Shown here piece by piece: positions 32,027 through 41,746 of a stretch of DNA of 64,000 nt (position 1 is the first letter of the stretch; the number at the start of each line of letters is the position of its first letter). The position numbers and the translations under genes are program-made. The stretch spans positions 62,001 through 126,000 of the forward strand of contig VCMS01000068.1 of the NCBI GenBank assembly GCA_022539475.1, given 5' to 3'. Under the pieces are notes generated by a model. It ran no database searches, was not told where the DNA came from, and saw only the letters and a program-made list of their open reading frames with translations. The DNA comes from Gracilaria domingensis (lineage: Eukaryota; Rhodophyta; Florideophyceae; Gracilariales; Gracilariaceae).

Positions 32027-32668
32027 GATTGCCGAGTCTTCTATGATCGATGGTCACAGGAATGCCGTCGCGCCGGTGCGCAACCAGCCAAACGTGCCAT
32101 GGGCAGCAGACGTGAATGGCGCAGAACATATCTACCCTGCATGTAGTGATTTCAAATCGAAAGAATGCGTCGATCCTCGCCACGATGGCGCGCTTTTTGT
32201 ATTCGAGGGAGTGGATGCGCGTTGACGAATGACGTCTTCCTGCAGAACAAACCCTCATCTGCAACTTTTGCATACAGCCATGCTGCACCAATCATGCGCG
32301 GGTTGGGACAACTCCCTCAGCGGATCCTCCGAGATGAAAATTTCAAAATGTTTGCTCTTCACCCCAATGTCCACGTATGCTGGCGCGCCAGACGTCATCT
32401 CGCTCAATCTGCTTCCGAGGCTGGTAGCCTTCCTTCGCCACCTCCCTCCGCACATCTCGCTCTCGTACATCTCCCGCAACCTTTCTCGCTGCGAACCATC
32501 TGAATCCCCTTCACACACTGGCGAACTTTGTTCTCCGTACCACTATCGGATCAACTTCAAGTGTTCGCTGTTTACCATTTTGGCGCATAATCATTGGCGT
32601 TAAAGGGTAGATCGAAGAAAGCTTGTACAAGTTGAGATTCTTATCGCATTGGCGCGCGTCGGTTAAAC
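32027..32668. other. Intergenic region before the oxidoreductase
   Basis: A 124-codon plus-strand frame (32229-32603) and overlapping minus frames are present but lack recognisable features, so no gene is called. The oxidoreductase promoter should be in the last part. Confidence 0.35.
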
Positions 32669-33700
32669 ATGGAGAAACCATTGGTTGTGGTGCTAGGATT
32701 GGGTGAAATGGGCTACGTGCACGCCTCCAATCTATCCAAGGTTCGTCAAATTAGATTAGGCGTTGCATGTCGCCGTGTGGAAGTTTTGAACGCCGCCGCC
32801 GCCAAACTTTGCGCTGACAGGAGCTTTAACTCGTACGATGAGGCCATTTCGCACACAGACACAATAGCCGTTGTGATAGCCACACCTCCTGACACCCACC
32901 CTGATCTCATTGAGAAGGCCGCAAAGGCCGGAAAGCATATCTTCTCAGAGAAGCCGCTTGGCTTCGATAGCCAATCGATCCGCTCCAGTATCGCGCATGT
33001 GGAGAAAGCCGGTGTACGTTTCATGACCGGATTTATGCGGAGGTGGGACAGTGCGTATGTTTCAGCGAGGAAGGCGGTGGACAAAGGCGACATTGGTTAC
33101 CCAATTGTGCTCAAGTGCACTAGTGGCGATCCTGAATACCCTGAGAAATATCACAGGGGAGGGGCAAAACATTCCATGTTGAAAGACCTGGCTGTTCACG
33201 ACATTGATCTCGCTCGATGGCTCACAAAGAGTGAAGTGAAGCGCGTTTATGCAGTGACAGATGCTCTGAGTTACGAAACATTGAAAGACTACCAAGACTC
33301 AGACGTGGCCATATGCGTGCTAGAAATGGAGAATCGGGCAAAGATAATGATTCATTTGAGTAGGGCTCTCTGGTACGGGTACAACGTCACTTCAGAACTG
33401 ATGTGTAGAAACGGATCGCTTCGGATCGGTGCGCTGAAACAAGTGGACATTGAGCAAATGAAGGACGGCAAAACATGCCAGACCATTGCGTGGGACTTCA
33501 GGGACCGATTCGCAGAGGCGTTTGATAACGAAATGAAGGCATTTGCTGAGCTCGTATGTGCTGCAAGCGACACCGAAGCGGCGGAAATGGTGAAACAGAA
33601 TAGCAGTTATGCTACTTGTTTGGATGGGCTTCGCGCAACGGCTGTGGCTGAGGCATTGGTGCGGAGCTCCGAGAGTGGCGTGCCGGAAAAAGTATTGTAG
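32669..33700 (+). CDS. Gfo/Idh/MocA-family NAD(P)-dependent oxidoreductase
   Basis: A 343-residue enzyme. The N-terminal Rossmann fold starts VVVLGLGEMGYVHASNL (residues 6-22), and IATPPDTHPDLIEKAAKAGKH leads into the family motif EKPLGFD near residue 95. The C-terminal substrate domain includes MTGFMRRWDSAY and the catalytic-type HDIDLARWL. The pattern is closest to myo-inositol 2-dehydrogenase and related polyol or sugar dehydrogenases, but the substrate cannot be fixed. No signal or transit peptide is seen, so it is probably cytosolic. Intronless, with the ATG at 32669 directly before the Rossmann strand. Confidence 0.92.
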   Translation: MEKPLVVVLGLGEMGYVHASNLSKVRQIRLGVACRRVEVLNAAAAKLCADRSFNSYDEAISHTDTIAVVIATPPDTHPDLIEKAAKAGKHIFSEKPLGFDSQSIRSSIAHVEKAGVRFMTGFMRRWDSAYVSARKAVDKGDIGYPIVLKCTSGDPEYPEKYHRGGAKHSMLKDLAVHDIDLARWLTKSEVKRVYAVTDALSYETLKDYQDSDVAICVLEMENRAKIMIHLSRALWYGYNVTSELMCRNGSLRIGALKQVDIEQMKDGKTCQTIAWDFRDRFAEAFDNEMKAFAELVCAASDTEAAEMVKQNSSYATCLDGLRATAVAEALVRSSESGVPEKVL

Positions 33701-34252
33701 GTTACGACAAGGACCAATCTGCTCAAGATAAAAGCCGTCTATTCTATTCATCTGCAATGGGGCTGGCATCCTCTAAACAGGCTTCGTTGGAAAGTCACGA
33801 ATTTTGAGACGCGATTTCTTAGGGGTGTCCTTAAAGCCTTGTTCACATCGTTAGCGCGTTAGCGCGAGGTCCCTGAAATGGACATGTTCACAGAGTATTT
33901 GGTGCACGTACCGTCAATGGTAAAACATGGATTGGCTTGGCTCAGTTGCAACGGTCGCTGAGCATCGGAAAACTATTGAACGGATCGGGTTAAAGACGTT
34001 AATCCTAAAGCATTTGCAGTTATCGATAAGGAGAGATTCGATTCAGTTTGGGAATCCGGGAACAAGGAGCTGTTGGAAGCCGAATAGTGTGGTGCACAGC
34101 GTAGACGCGCTGGTGGGAATGATTCTGAGTGTATGTCAACTCGTCTGGAGCTGCGGTATATTAGCTTGTGCCATACAGCGATCAAGAGCGACGTGAATGG
34201 TTGATGCTCACGTATAAACATGGACAGCAAGCATATTTACAAAATTGATGTG
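33701..34252. other. Intergenic region, nothing recognised
   Basis: This 552-bp gap separates two convergent genes. Only short frames of up to 90 codons occur; no motif, repeat or RNA gene was recognised. Confidence 0.4.
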
Positions 34253-35296
34253 CTACGGACTGTGGACGAGCGAAGGATTGACGGAACAACCGACGTCAAT
34301 ACGATATTCCAAAAGCGTCCAGCAACCAAATAGATGCAAACCAACTCCAAACAAGACGGCAATGTGCAATAGTTGATGAGACGCAAAGAAACGATCGTGT
34401 TTTCCGGCGCGGCAGCACTCTGGAAACCTGCTCACATAAAACATGGCGCCCATTGCATACATGGTGAGCGCGGCCGCAGCAGAACCGACGCCAACCGCAA
34501 GCTCGTATCGTGCTGCGGTATGCAGCCAGATTGAATGAAACAAGGGTAGCAGGGTGGTACTCGCCAGCGCAGCAAACACGAAGACTCGAAATGGACGGGC
34601 GGCGGGTGTGCCGAATGCGGGCGCGAAGATGCAAGGAATGGTGGCCAGTTCCGCGGTGACGACGAGGGCGTAGTATCTGTGTGCGATTGTCGGGGTACAA
34701 TAGAAGGCGTAATAAATGCCGGAGATTGCATGACCACTGATTAACAGGGAGATTCCGAGGAAATCCAACTGGCCAAGCAGGCGAAGCGCTGTTGGCGAGT
34801 GTACCCAGAAGGTATGAAACATGGTGGAGAAAAATAGACAGAGGAGCGCGGTAAGAATGAGTGGAAGAAGGCCGATTCGATGGGAGTTGAGAAGGGTTGA
34901 CAGCGCATGACGAACCAGGGAAGGATGGTGCTGCTCCTTTGGGCAGAAGTTAGACACGCCGAGGGTCTTGATGTGGGCGTAGAGATCGGCCGTGGTGGAG
35001 GCGGCGCGGTGCGAACAAGCCATGGCCAAGCGGGACACATGGCGGTGCACGGACGTGGCCGGGCCCAGGATGTAGATGCCCACGGCGAGGAAGAACAGGA
35101 AGCCGAGCGCGTGGGTCCAGATGTTGATGGAGTCGTTGTGCAGGGTGAAGAAGGCGGCGATGAAAATGGCGCGCAGCGAATGGTGCGGCGGGCGGTAACT
35201 GCCGTACAGGAAGTCGTTGTCCCTCATCCACGACGGCAGCTCCAGAACGGTCAGCAGGCGCCCCGTGGACTTGGCGTTGGCGCGCGAGAAGGTCAT
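34253..35296 (-). CDS. PAQR / adiponectin-receptor-like seven-helix membrane protein
   Basis: A 347-residue membrane protein. PAQR motifs are in order: LPSWMRDNDFLYGSYRPP before helix 1, HNDSINIWTHALGF, FSTMFHTF (first His of the zinc site), SISLL-like LGISLLISGHA, and ASHQLLHIAVLFG (last two His). These conserved Ser, Asp and His residues form the zinc-dependent ceramidase-like site of AdipoR proteins, which regulate lipid metabolism in ER, Golgi or plasma membrane. About seven hydrophobic segments are visible. The ATG at 35294-35296 is used; the longer frame opens only with GTG. A run of 13 G (C on its sense strand) lies at 35340-35352, just upstream. Divergent from DR1. Confidence 0.92.
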   Translation of the reverse strand: MTFSRANAKSTGRLLTVLELPSWMRDNDFLYGSYRPPHHSLRAIFIAAFFTLHNDSINIWTHALGFLFFLAVGIYILGPATSVHRHVSRLAMACSHRAASTTADLYAHIKTLGVSNFCPKEQHHPSLVRHALSTLLNSHRIGLLPLILTALLCLFFSTMFHTFWVHSPTALRLLGQLDFLGISLLISGHAISGIYYAFYCTPTIAHRYYALVVTAELATIPCIFAPAFGTPAARPFRVFVFAALASTTLLPLFHSIWLHTAARYELAVGVGSAAAALTMYAMGAMFYVSRFPECCRAGKHDRFFASHQLLHIAVLFGVGLHLFGCWTLLEYRIDVGCSVNPSLVHSP

Positions 35297-35609
35297 TGGC
35301 GGCGGGTGCGGCGGGCGGGCGCGCTGCGGAAGATGCACCGGGGGGGGGGGGGCGGCGGTAGGGGAGCGCACGCGCGCGGATGATCACGGCGAGCACTCGT
35401 GGCGTGGCGCACGTGTGGCGGCGCGCTGCGCATCTGCGCGCTGTCAGCGCTGTCAGCCGCGCGCGCGCACACTTTGGGCGCGAACGCGACAAGTCACAAC
35501 GCGGCGGCAAACCCGCGGTGGAGCATAAATGAAAAGGCAGCGCCGCGCCGCCTCCCACACCGCGCTGTGCCTGCGTGCGAGCGCCCGTGCGTGCGTTTCC
35601 CACGCAGCC
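35297..35609. promoter_or_regulatory. Divergent promoter region, PAQR / DR1
   Basis: A GC-rich region of 313 bp between two divergent ATGs. It contains the homopolymer run at 35340-35352 and no gene of its own. Confidence 0.5.
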
Positions 35610-36035
35610 ATGTCCGACATCGCGCTTCCCAAGGCAACCGTCAACAAGTTTGCGAACGACGTCGCCGCGTCCTTGGACGTGCGACTCACCGCCGACACGC
35701 GAGAACTCATCGCCGAGTGTTGCACCGAGTTTGTGCAGCTCCTGTCATCCGAGGCCAATGAGATTTGCGAGAAGGACAACAAGAAGACAATCACCCCGGA
35801 ACACGTGTTGCGCGCTCTCGAACAGCTGGGCCTGCAGAAGTTCCGCTCCGACGTTGTGCACGAGTACGAGCGCGCAAAGCGCGAGGAGAAGAGCCGACTC
35901 AAGGGCAGCTCGAGGCGCGAGCGCAACAAGCAGCGCAGCGAGCAGGATAACGAGGAGTTGTTGAGGCAGCAGGAGCGACTGTTTGCCTTGGCTAGATCCG
36001 ATCCTATGGCGATGAATCCGCCCGACCAAAATTAG
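35610..36035 (+). CDS. DR1: DR1 / NC2 beta, histone-fold transcription repressor
   Basis: A 141-residue protein. A histone fold at about 5-85 (LPKATVNKFANDVAASL, CTEFVQLLSSEANEICEKDNKKTI, TPEHVLRALEQLGL) matches NC2 beta/DR1, which pairs with NC2 alpha (DRAP1) and binds TBP on promoter DNA to block TFIIB entry. The basic tail RAKREEKSRLKGSSRRERNK and the Gln/Glu-rich end are also typical. The chosen ATG at 35610 sits directly before the fold; the frame is open 27 codons upstream to an ATG at 35529. Length matches the family. Intronless. Confidence 0.95.
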   Translation: MSDIALPKATVNKFANDVAASLDVRLTADTRELIAECCTEFVQLLSSEANEICEKDNKKTITPEHVLRALEQLGLQKFRSDVVHEYERAKREEKSRLKGSSRRERNKQRSEQDNEELLRQQERLFALARSDPMAMNPPDQN

Positions 36036-36308
36036 CACCCCTTGCTTTTGATTGCTTACCGACATCCCGTGCCCTGCGCCCCTCTCATTGTAATCTATCT
36101 ATAAACTCCGTACCGAACAAACTGCTATACATAACAGAACAGCTCCTGGAAGCATACGTTTTTACAAATGAATGGCACTGGAACCACCAAACTCGTCTAT
36201 ACACATCCGTCTTGTCTGCTCACCGCTGCGCTCTCTAGATACTTTTCCATAAACCTATGTATGTACTACCACATACGATCATCCCCGACAAACTCTCGAG
36301 ACAGCCGT

Positions 36309-37310
36309 CTAAAAATTGTACTCCCATTGACCTCTCATTTTCTGCGTCCACTTTCTCAACCACCATCGAAGCCGACGCGCCGAGAACCGCTTCTTCTCAA
36401 CATACGGTTCATTCCCACAGAACGAATGCATATTGGCTTGCTTATACGAAGCAAATTGTTGACGTTGTTGATCACGCGCCGATGCATAGTACGCACTCCC
36501 ACTACCACCAAAACCTCGCGTCGTATCTCGCGTCGCTTGTTGCCTTCTATCAAATTCCGACATAGCACGCTTGTTATTCGGCGCCAAGGTGGGCGATATG
36601 CAACCCGAGAAGAACTCGCTCAACAGCTTCGAGCTATTGGTATCATCATTGTAAGCATCGTACGCAGGCGGCGCAACGCGCGTCTTGAGCATAGGGCGTC
36701 GCAAATTCGCACTGTGGTATTCCCGTCCATTCACTCGGTCGCACTGACGTGGTCTATAAAGCGGTTTGCCATCACCCACATCATTCTGCACGATCCAGAT
36801 GTCATTCGAAACACGCGCCGAGCTTGAGTACGACGCAGGTTCTGATAGAATTGAGTCACAATCAGAGTTATTCGCACTGTGCTTCGACCACTGTCTCCAC
36901 GTCGAAAGTGACACAGAATGACTGGCTGCTCGGGACGCTCTGGGCATCATAGGCGGCGTGGAAAGTGGACGACGGGGCTGTCTGCTTGCGCGCTGCTGCA
37001 CGGTGGAAGAAGGCGTCAAATTGGAGGCTGATGACAGCGTGGACGCCTGAAAGCTGTGCCGCGGCACGTAAGAAAGCGGGGAATCGGTACGGATGGATGC
37101 AGATGATGCATCGTGTTCCTGTTCCAGACGAGTGAAGAACGGCGACTTGGTGGACGGCGTAGTCGGCAAGTTGGGAGTGGTCGGCCGTGGCGATGAAGGC
37201 TGCGTACGAGATGGTAGCTGCTGGTGCGATGAGGAAGGTAACGTGGTGCTGATTGAGGTGATGGTGGACGATTTGGTAGGCGAAGTAAAGGAGGAAAGCG
37301 GCTGATTCAT
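36309..37310 (-). CDS. Ser/Thr/Pro-rich protein of unknown function
   Basis: A 333-residue protein of unknown family. The first 150 residues are almost entirely Ser, Thr and Pro with several S/T-P sites and no hydrophobic segment. The middle has a little more structure (WIVQNDVGDGKPLYRPRQCDRV; LSEFFSGCISPTLAPNNKRAMSEFDRRQQA). The C-terminus is basic and aromatic (FSARRLRWWLRKWTQKMRGQWEYNF), which could bind membrane or a partner protein. The continuous frame, a clear ATG at 37310 and position between well-formed genes on the same strand support a real gene; its function is not known. It converges on DR1. Confidence 0.65.
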   Translation of the reverse strand: MNQPLSSFTSPTKSSTITSISTTLPSSSHQQLPSRTQPSSPRPTTPNLPTTPSTKSPFFTRLEQEHDASSASIRTDSPLSYVPRHSFQASTLSSASNLTPSSTVQQRASRQPRRPLSTPPMMPRASRAASHSVSLSTWRQWSKHSANNSDCDSILSEPASYSSSARVSNDIWIVQNDVGDGKPLYRPRQCDRVNGREYHSANLRRPMLKTRVAPPAYDAYNDDTNSSKLLSEFFSGCISPTLAPNNKRAMSEFDRRQQATRDTTRGFGGSGSAYYASARDQQRQQFASYKQANMHSFCGNEPYVEKKRFSARRLRWWLRKWTQKMRGQWEYNF

Positions 37311-37672
37311 GGCGAGAAGACAAGGCGTACAAGACGCGACGTAGACGCGCACAGAACCAAGGAAGCAAGGCAAGCGAGCCGGGGGAGCGCGGTGGCTCCA
37401 GGCGCGGTTTTAGAAGGGACGGAAGCAGACGGCTACGCTCACGAGTTCATCGTGGCGCGTGGTTGAATTGCGCGCACTGTCACACGCGAGAAGGTTGGCA
37501 CAGCCTCGGGATGAATTCGACGACGCCTCGCCACGTGCAGCGCCACTCGCGCACACCCAATCAGTATCTTAACTATCTATCTGGGTGGTCCGTCGTCGTC
37601 AGAGGCCGTCACGTCCCCAAGTTGCATCCGAGCGGATATTTACAGAAGGCGTTTTGCCAATAGTAGCAGCTT
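37311..37672. promoter_or_regulatory. Intergenic region, promoter of the Ser-rich gene
   Basis: A 362-bp gap between the phosphatase 3' end and the start of the Ser-rich gene. No motif or repeat was recognised. Confidence 0.35.
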
Positions 37673-38893
37673 TCACCGCCGCGCCACGGAGGTGCGCGGC
37701 GGAATAAGCGCTTGGTGTAGGATGGCGCCGTTCAGGTCAACGAAATGCACCTTCATCACGTCCGAATCGTTTCGAATCACCACGTCCAGGAAGCCCTGTC
37801 GGTCTACTGCGAACACCGACTCTTCACGATCTCTCAACACGCTCGAAATTTTTGACCCCGCCCCGGAGATGAAGGCATGCATATCGCCCAGCACCATATG
37901 TTCCATCAGGTGTTCGTGTCCACTGAAGTACGCGCTCACCTTGAATTCGTTGAGAGTGTTCAAAAGTAGCTTTCTCATCTGCTGCAAATTTTCGTCCTCG
38001 GTGATAGAGTTTTCGCCAGATGATTGTAGTGGATGGTGTCCGATCACGATCTTCCATTTGGCGCTGCTTTCGTTTAACGCGCTTCTCAGCTGCGCAATCT
38101 GTTCCTTTCGAAAGTCGTGCCCCACTTGTTCGCGGAACATGCTCAGTTGCTCATCGGTATAGTACATAACCGTCGTGTCCAAGTACGCAATCAGCACAGA
38201 ATTGCCCTCATCATGATACGAATCAAAGTAGTATCGTTTCCTCATTTGCCAGAACACGTCATCTCTTCCAAGCACCTCTTGTGCCGACACGTTTCCATTA
38301 TAGTCGTGATTGCCCACCGTCATTTTCCACGGCAGTTTCAGCTCCTCGTGCTTCAAATATACGTCCCTCCACGATCGATTGATCTGACCGTCATCGGCGC
38401 TTAAAATGCCGTTGTCGTAGAAGTTGTCTCCGACACTCACGATGAATCTTGGCTTCGAAACACGCGCAAACGAAGCCATTTCCAGCGCCACATCCCGCTG
38501 GCAACACATACCATCCCTTCCCCAATCGCCTACAACCTGAAATCGAAGCCCACTCTCCGGCGCAATCAACCGTCGTTTCTGCGAGTGCAACACGCACATT
38601 TCATTGCCAACGACATGCTCAAAAACCCAAAGCCGTCTTCTCCCCAACGCAGCATCGCATTCATCACTTTTCACCACACCTAAATTCGCCTTACTCAACC
38701 AACTGGCCGCTCTAGCATACTTCCTGTGCGCGCTTGACAACGAAGAATCCACTGCAAAAACTGCTGCGAAGACACTCAGTACAGCTACCAAACCCACTAT
38801 TCGCAGCGCTGTTGAGTGTGCACTCAGCCATTGTTGCATCGACCGATCGCGAAAATAAGACGAGGCGCGATCTTGAGCACGTTCAATAGACAT
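37673..38893 (-). CDS. Purple (tartrate-resistant type) acid phosphatase
   Basis: A 406-residue metallophosphatase. All five metal-site motifs are present in order: GDWG near 122, GDNFYDNG near 154 (with the Tyr that gives the purple colour), GNHDY near 191, IGHHPL near 282 and GHEHLMEH near 324. The family hydrolyses phosphate monoesters with an Fe-metal centre. A hydrophobic stretch near residues 30-50 (ALRIVGLVAVLSVFAAVFAV) after a positive N-terminus suggests a signal anchor, so the enzyme is probably lumenal, vacuolar or secreted. The ATG at 38893 has a purine at -3; an upstream in-frame ATG at 38947 has C there and would add 18 residues. Confidence 0.93.
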   Translation of the reverse strand: MSIERAQDRASSYFRDRSMQQWLSAHSTALRIVGLVAVLSVFAAVFAVDSSLSSAHRKYARAASWLSKANLGVVKSDECDAALGRRRLWVFEHVVGNEMCVLHSQKRRLIAPESGLRFQVVGDWGRDGMCCQRDVALEMASFARVSKPRFIVSVGDNFYDNGILSADDGQINRSWRDVYLKHEELKLPWKMTVGNHDYNGNVSAQEVLGRDDVFWQMRKRYYFDSYHDEGNSVLIAYLDTTVMYYTDEQLSMFREQVGHDFRKEQIAQLRSALNESSAKWKIVIGHHPLQSSGENSITEDENLQQMRKLLLNTLNEFKVSAYFSGHEHLMEHMVLGDMHAFISGAGSKISSVLRDREESVFAVDRQGFLDVVIRNDSDVMKVHFVDLNGAILHQALIPPRTSVARR

Positions 38894-38947
38894 GGTAGAG
38901 TACTCAGACAAACCACTCTGCCGCGCCCGTCTACCGTTAGTAAGCAT

Positions 38948-39445
38948 ATGAACCCGTTTCAAACGCGCGGCTATTAAACTCGTCCGCCGCGTTCAGTGAG
39001 CTTGATGGACAGCCAATACTCACCCCTCGAGGAGGGAACAAGTCGGCTGCAGCACAAGTGAAGCTTCTGACGGTTTTGAGCCGATAACGACCCGGCAAGG
39101 CGTGGAATAACAGAAGTCACCGGGGACAATGCCCGACGGTTGACGGGCACGGCTCAACGAGAAGGGCGCGTGTGACTCGCTGCTCGCTTGAAAATTGCGT
39201 TTTTGTGGCGAGCAGACGGCGCGCAGTCGGCGCGCACATGTGCCATTGCAATTCATTTGCCCGTCTGACGAATCCAAAGATTCAACCTCGGCGACAGCCC
39301 CCTCCGTCAACGCTACAAGGGGAGGGCCACTGGGTAGTCTGCCGCGGAACAGTTTAGATTCGCAGTCTTTACGAACGGACTCGCCAAGGAGTCATTGTAA
39401 GATGACGGTTATCCACTGAAATACGCGAAGCATAGCCCTTGATCC
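38948..39445. other. Intergenic region, nothing recognised
   Basis: About 500 bp between two minus-strand genes. Short frames only; it should include the phosphatase promoter and the channel gene's 3' end. Confidence 0.35.
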
Positions 39446-40432
39446 CTACTCTGCGTATCTAGCGCTCCTCCGCCTTCGTACACCACCGCGTGTGTCCGAT
39501 GGGTATGCGGCCCAAGCGCGCGCAACCTCCTCTGAGCGCTTCCATTGTTCGCCAGGCTCTTGTATGTCCACCGCAACAGGCTGACTTTCCTTTCTCACGC
39601 GCGACAGAGCAAAGAAGATTTGCTCAAACGCATAGAACGGATTAATGTGTCTTCCGATCAGAGTTTCAAACGCCGCATGTGAGCAGAGAAACAGCGATAT
39701 CCAGAAGCGCGCCGAACGCGGATGAACCGCGAAACTCAGAGAATTGATGTTAGAGCGAAGCACTGTGTGTGGATCGGTCATGATGTAGTAGAGGGATGCT
39801 GCAATATAAGCACTCTTGAAGCCCCAACCAGGCGCAGACAACTCTCCACCTGCTGCAAATCCTTGCTGTACAATTCGTTCTAGCGTAACGAAGAAAGAGC
39901 CACCAGAGCCTGACAAACCACCCAGAACGATTGCACCGGCTGCTGCGCCGGGGAAATGTCTATTGTGCTCGTCGATGAAATTGAAGATTGCGCGTGCTTT
40001 TGCCGCCATGGCCATGAATGAAAGGATGGCAGCGAAGGGACGAAAGCTAAGCAATGCTCTCACAATCGAGAAATGATTCACCATATACCACGTAGCAGTC
40101 ACATATGAAAGCATGTAGTTTGACGAATGAGTGAAGAGTGGTGCTGGTCTACCAGACAGCACGTTTGCCAGCGTAGAACCTCCAAACGCAGCAAAGATGG
40201 TGAGAACAAGCGACTTCAACCAGAATTGTCGCCCGCGAGTGAGACGATAGATGTTAAGAGACGCGAAGGTGGCGTGTGCAGTCAACAACAACGGTATCAC
40301 GGGTAGATCGACCAGAAACCATTCTAACTCGGGCTCGAAAGCGAATGAACCGGGCGGCATGACGTACGTTCGGTAGAACTTGATCATTGAAGTAAAGCTG
40401 TTCCATATCTTCCGCAGATGCTCGAGCTCCAT
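39446..40432 (-). CDS. TRIC-like (TMEM38-type) intracellular cation channel
   Basis: A 328-residue polytopic membrane protein. About six to seven hydrophobic segments are visible. The text FAAFGGSTLANVLSGRPAPLF, then MLSYVTATWYMVNHF, and the Gly-rich GAIVLGGLSGSGGSFFVTLERIVQQG follow the pattern of TRIC channels (FGG.I...L...P, WYL.FY, GSGGG...NFEQLVRG). TRIC proteins are trimeric K+ channels of the ER/SR that balance charge during calcium release. The match is by motif order and is moderate, so another channel-like family is possible. The C-terminus is hydrophilic with an Arg-rich end. The ATG at 40432 opens the frame cleanly. Confidence 0.7.
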   Translation of the reverse strand: MELEHLRKIWNSFTSMIKFYRTYVMPPGSFAFEPELEWFLVDLPVIPLLLTAHATFASLNIYRLTRGRQFWLKSLVLTIFAAFGGSTLANVLSGRPAPLFTHSSNYMLSYVTATWYMVNHFSIVRALLSFRPFAAILSFMAMAAKARAIFNFIDEHNRHFPGAAAGAIVLGGLSGSGGSFFVTLERIVQQGFAAGGELSAPGWGFKSAYIAASLYYIMTDPHTVLRSNINSLSFAVHPRSARFWISLFLCSHAAFETLIGRHINPFYAFEQIFFALSRVRKESQPVAVDIQEPGEQWKRSEEVARAWAAYPSDTRGGVRRRRSARYAE

Positions 40433-41041
40433 GGCTTGGTGGACGATATTTTTTTCTGAGGGCTCGAATGAAAGAATGCAACCTTGAGGGCTGGGTTGTT
40501 GGGGAACGAATGGAATGAAGTGCGGGAGCTTGCGAAGTCTGTAGGGCGATTTGCGGCGGTCGGGTCAGCGAGATGAGCGGGGGCGAACGGGCGTGTGTGT
40601 TATTTGTACCTTCCTCGGCATGGATCAAGATACTTGAGTATTTTTGAAGTTTTGTACAGATCTTGTACCTTTGTTTGGGATGTTTGCTCGTTGTGGTACA
40701 GAGTGTACGTGTCGGCTATAGTATCGACGCAGTCGCCATCATCGGAGAATCCGCCGGAGCTCTGTGTGGTTTATCGGCCCCATTATCTATTGGTGCTAAG
40801 TGATAAGCAACCGCTCAAATGTCGTTATGTCATTACATGTGTTACACGCAGTTAATACTGAGTTGGTACTCGAGCGAGCGAACGAACGACCAAGTGCTTT
40901 ATTTACGGTTGGCACTCGTAAGATATCCTCCCCTCTCGATTGAGAAATGTGTATGCTATTTGTGAGGACTTTGTCCCGACGTTTGTGTTTACCTGCTCTA
41001 AGTGATCGACAGGGTCTAGCTGTTAAGACGATAATTAGAAA

Positions 41042-41158
41042 ATGGCCTGAAAAGGTTTTGGCCTTCCTAGTGAGAGAACGTTTCTTTCAACAGAAACGTT
41101 CTGTAGCACGCCGGAATTAGGCTGTTACACCCATAAACAGAGAGAGAGAGAGAGAGAC
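41042..41158 (+). mobile_element. LINE 3' end with (GA)n tail
   Basis: Translates as WPEKVLAFLVRERFFQQKRSVARRN to a TAG, then a short 3' UTR (GGCTGTTACACCCATAAAC) and an (AG) tract. GAACGTTTCT..AGAAACGTTC forms a perfect 10-bp stem at 41076-41101. This is a 5'-truncated copy of the same LINE family as 41256-41746. Confidence 0.7.
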
Positions 41159-41255
41159 AACTGGGCTACAAAAGCGTCTGGCCGGACAGCTTTTGCACGT
41201 GGTCGACTGTTCTTGTAGTGACCTCTCACACTATTTTCATCGTATGCGTGGGTTT

Positions 41256-41291
<36 letters not shown>

Positions 41292-41746
41292 GGGTACACT
41301 AGCTTAACGAGAACTAAATGCAGAGCGATCCTGAAAGAATCGCTCCCTCACCAGAAAGGCCAACACTTTGTCGGGCTACTTGGAAATAATATCACTAACA
41401 GACAGACCTCGACGATCGCTCAGGGGAGGCAAAGTAAGTCGTCTTGATAATGTTCTGAGCGGGCAACGTAACAAATAATGCTCAACATCATTCAAGACTC
41501 CTGGTCTACAGCGACAAACAATATACGTTTCTTCAGCAGGAAAGAGCCAAGAGGATGTAAAGAAGGGGTGTGTCCAACAAAAAGCTGTGATAGGACAACC
41601 TCAGCTTCTCGTTCAGATATCGCCCTTCTTAACATTTCCGGAAAAACCAACAACGGTGGCTTGACGTTGACGCCTGAGCGCACCCTTCGCCGTACTTCTG
41701 AGAAGTCAATCGGAACTTCGAGTTGTGACTGAAGCGGTAACATCAA
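41256..41746 (-). mobile_element. 5'-truncated LINE: end of ORF2, 3' UTR and (GA)n tail
   Basis: On the minus strand one frame encodes VVLSQLFVGHTPSLHPLGS, and after a frameshift comes VCRCRPGVLNDVEHYLLRCP, the Cys/His motif (C.C, then EH..L..C) found near the C-terminus of LINE reverse transcriptases. The ORF then shows one stop and continues as PDKVLAFLVRERFFQDRS, ends, and is followed by a 3' UTR and a 32-bp (GA)n tract at 41256-41287. This is a dead, 5'-truncated non-LTR retrotransposon. The 5' boundary is not certain; homology may extend beyond 41746. Confidence 0.8.

Noticed and set aside
32229-32603. 124-codon frame before the oxidoreductase
   Set aside because: No domain or signal; overlapping frames of similar length on the other strand; likely chance.
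36168-36827. 219-codon plus-strand frame
   Set aside because: Antisense to the Ser-rich gene; its reading is a shadow of that frame.
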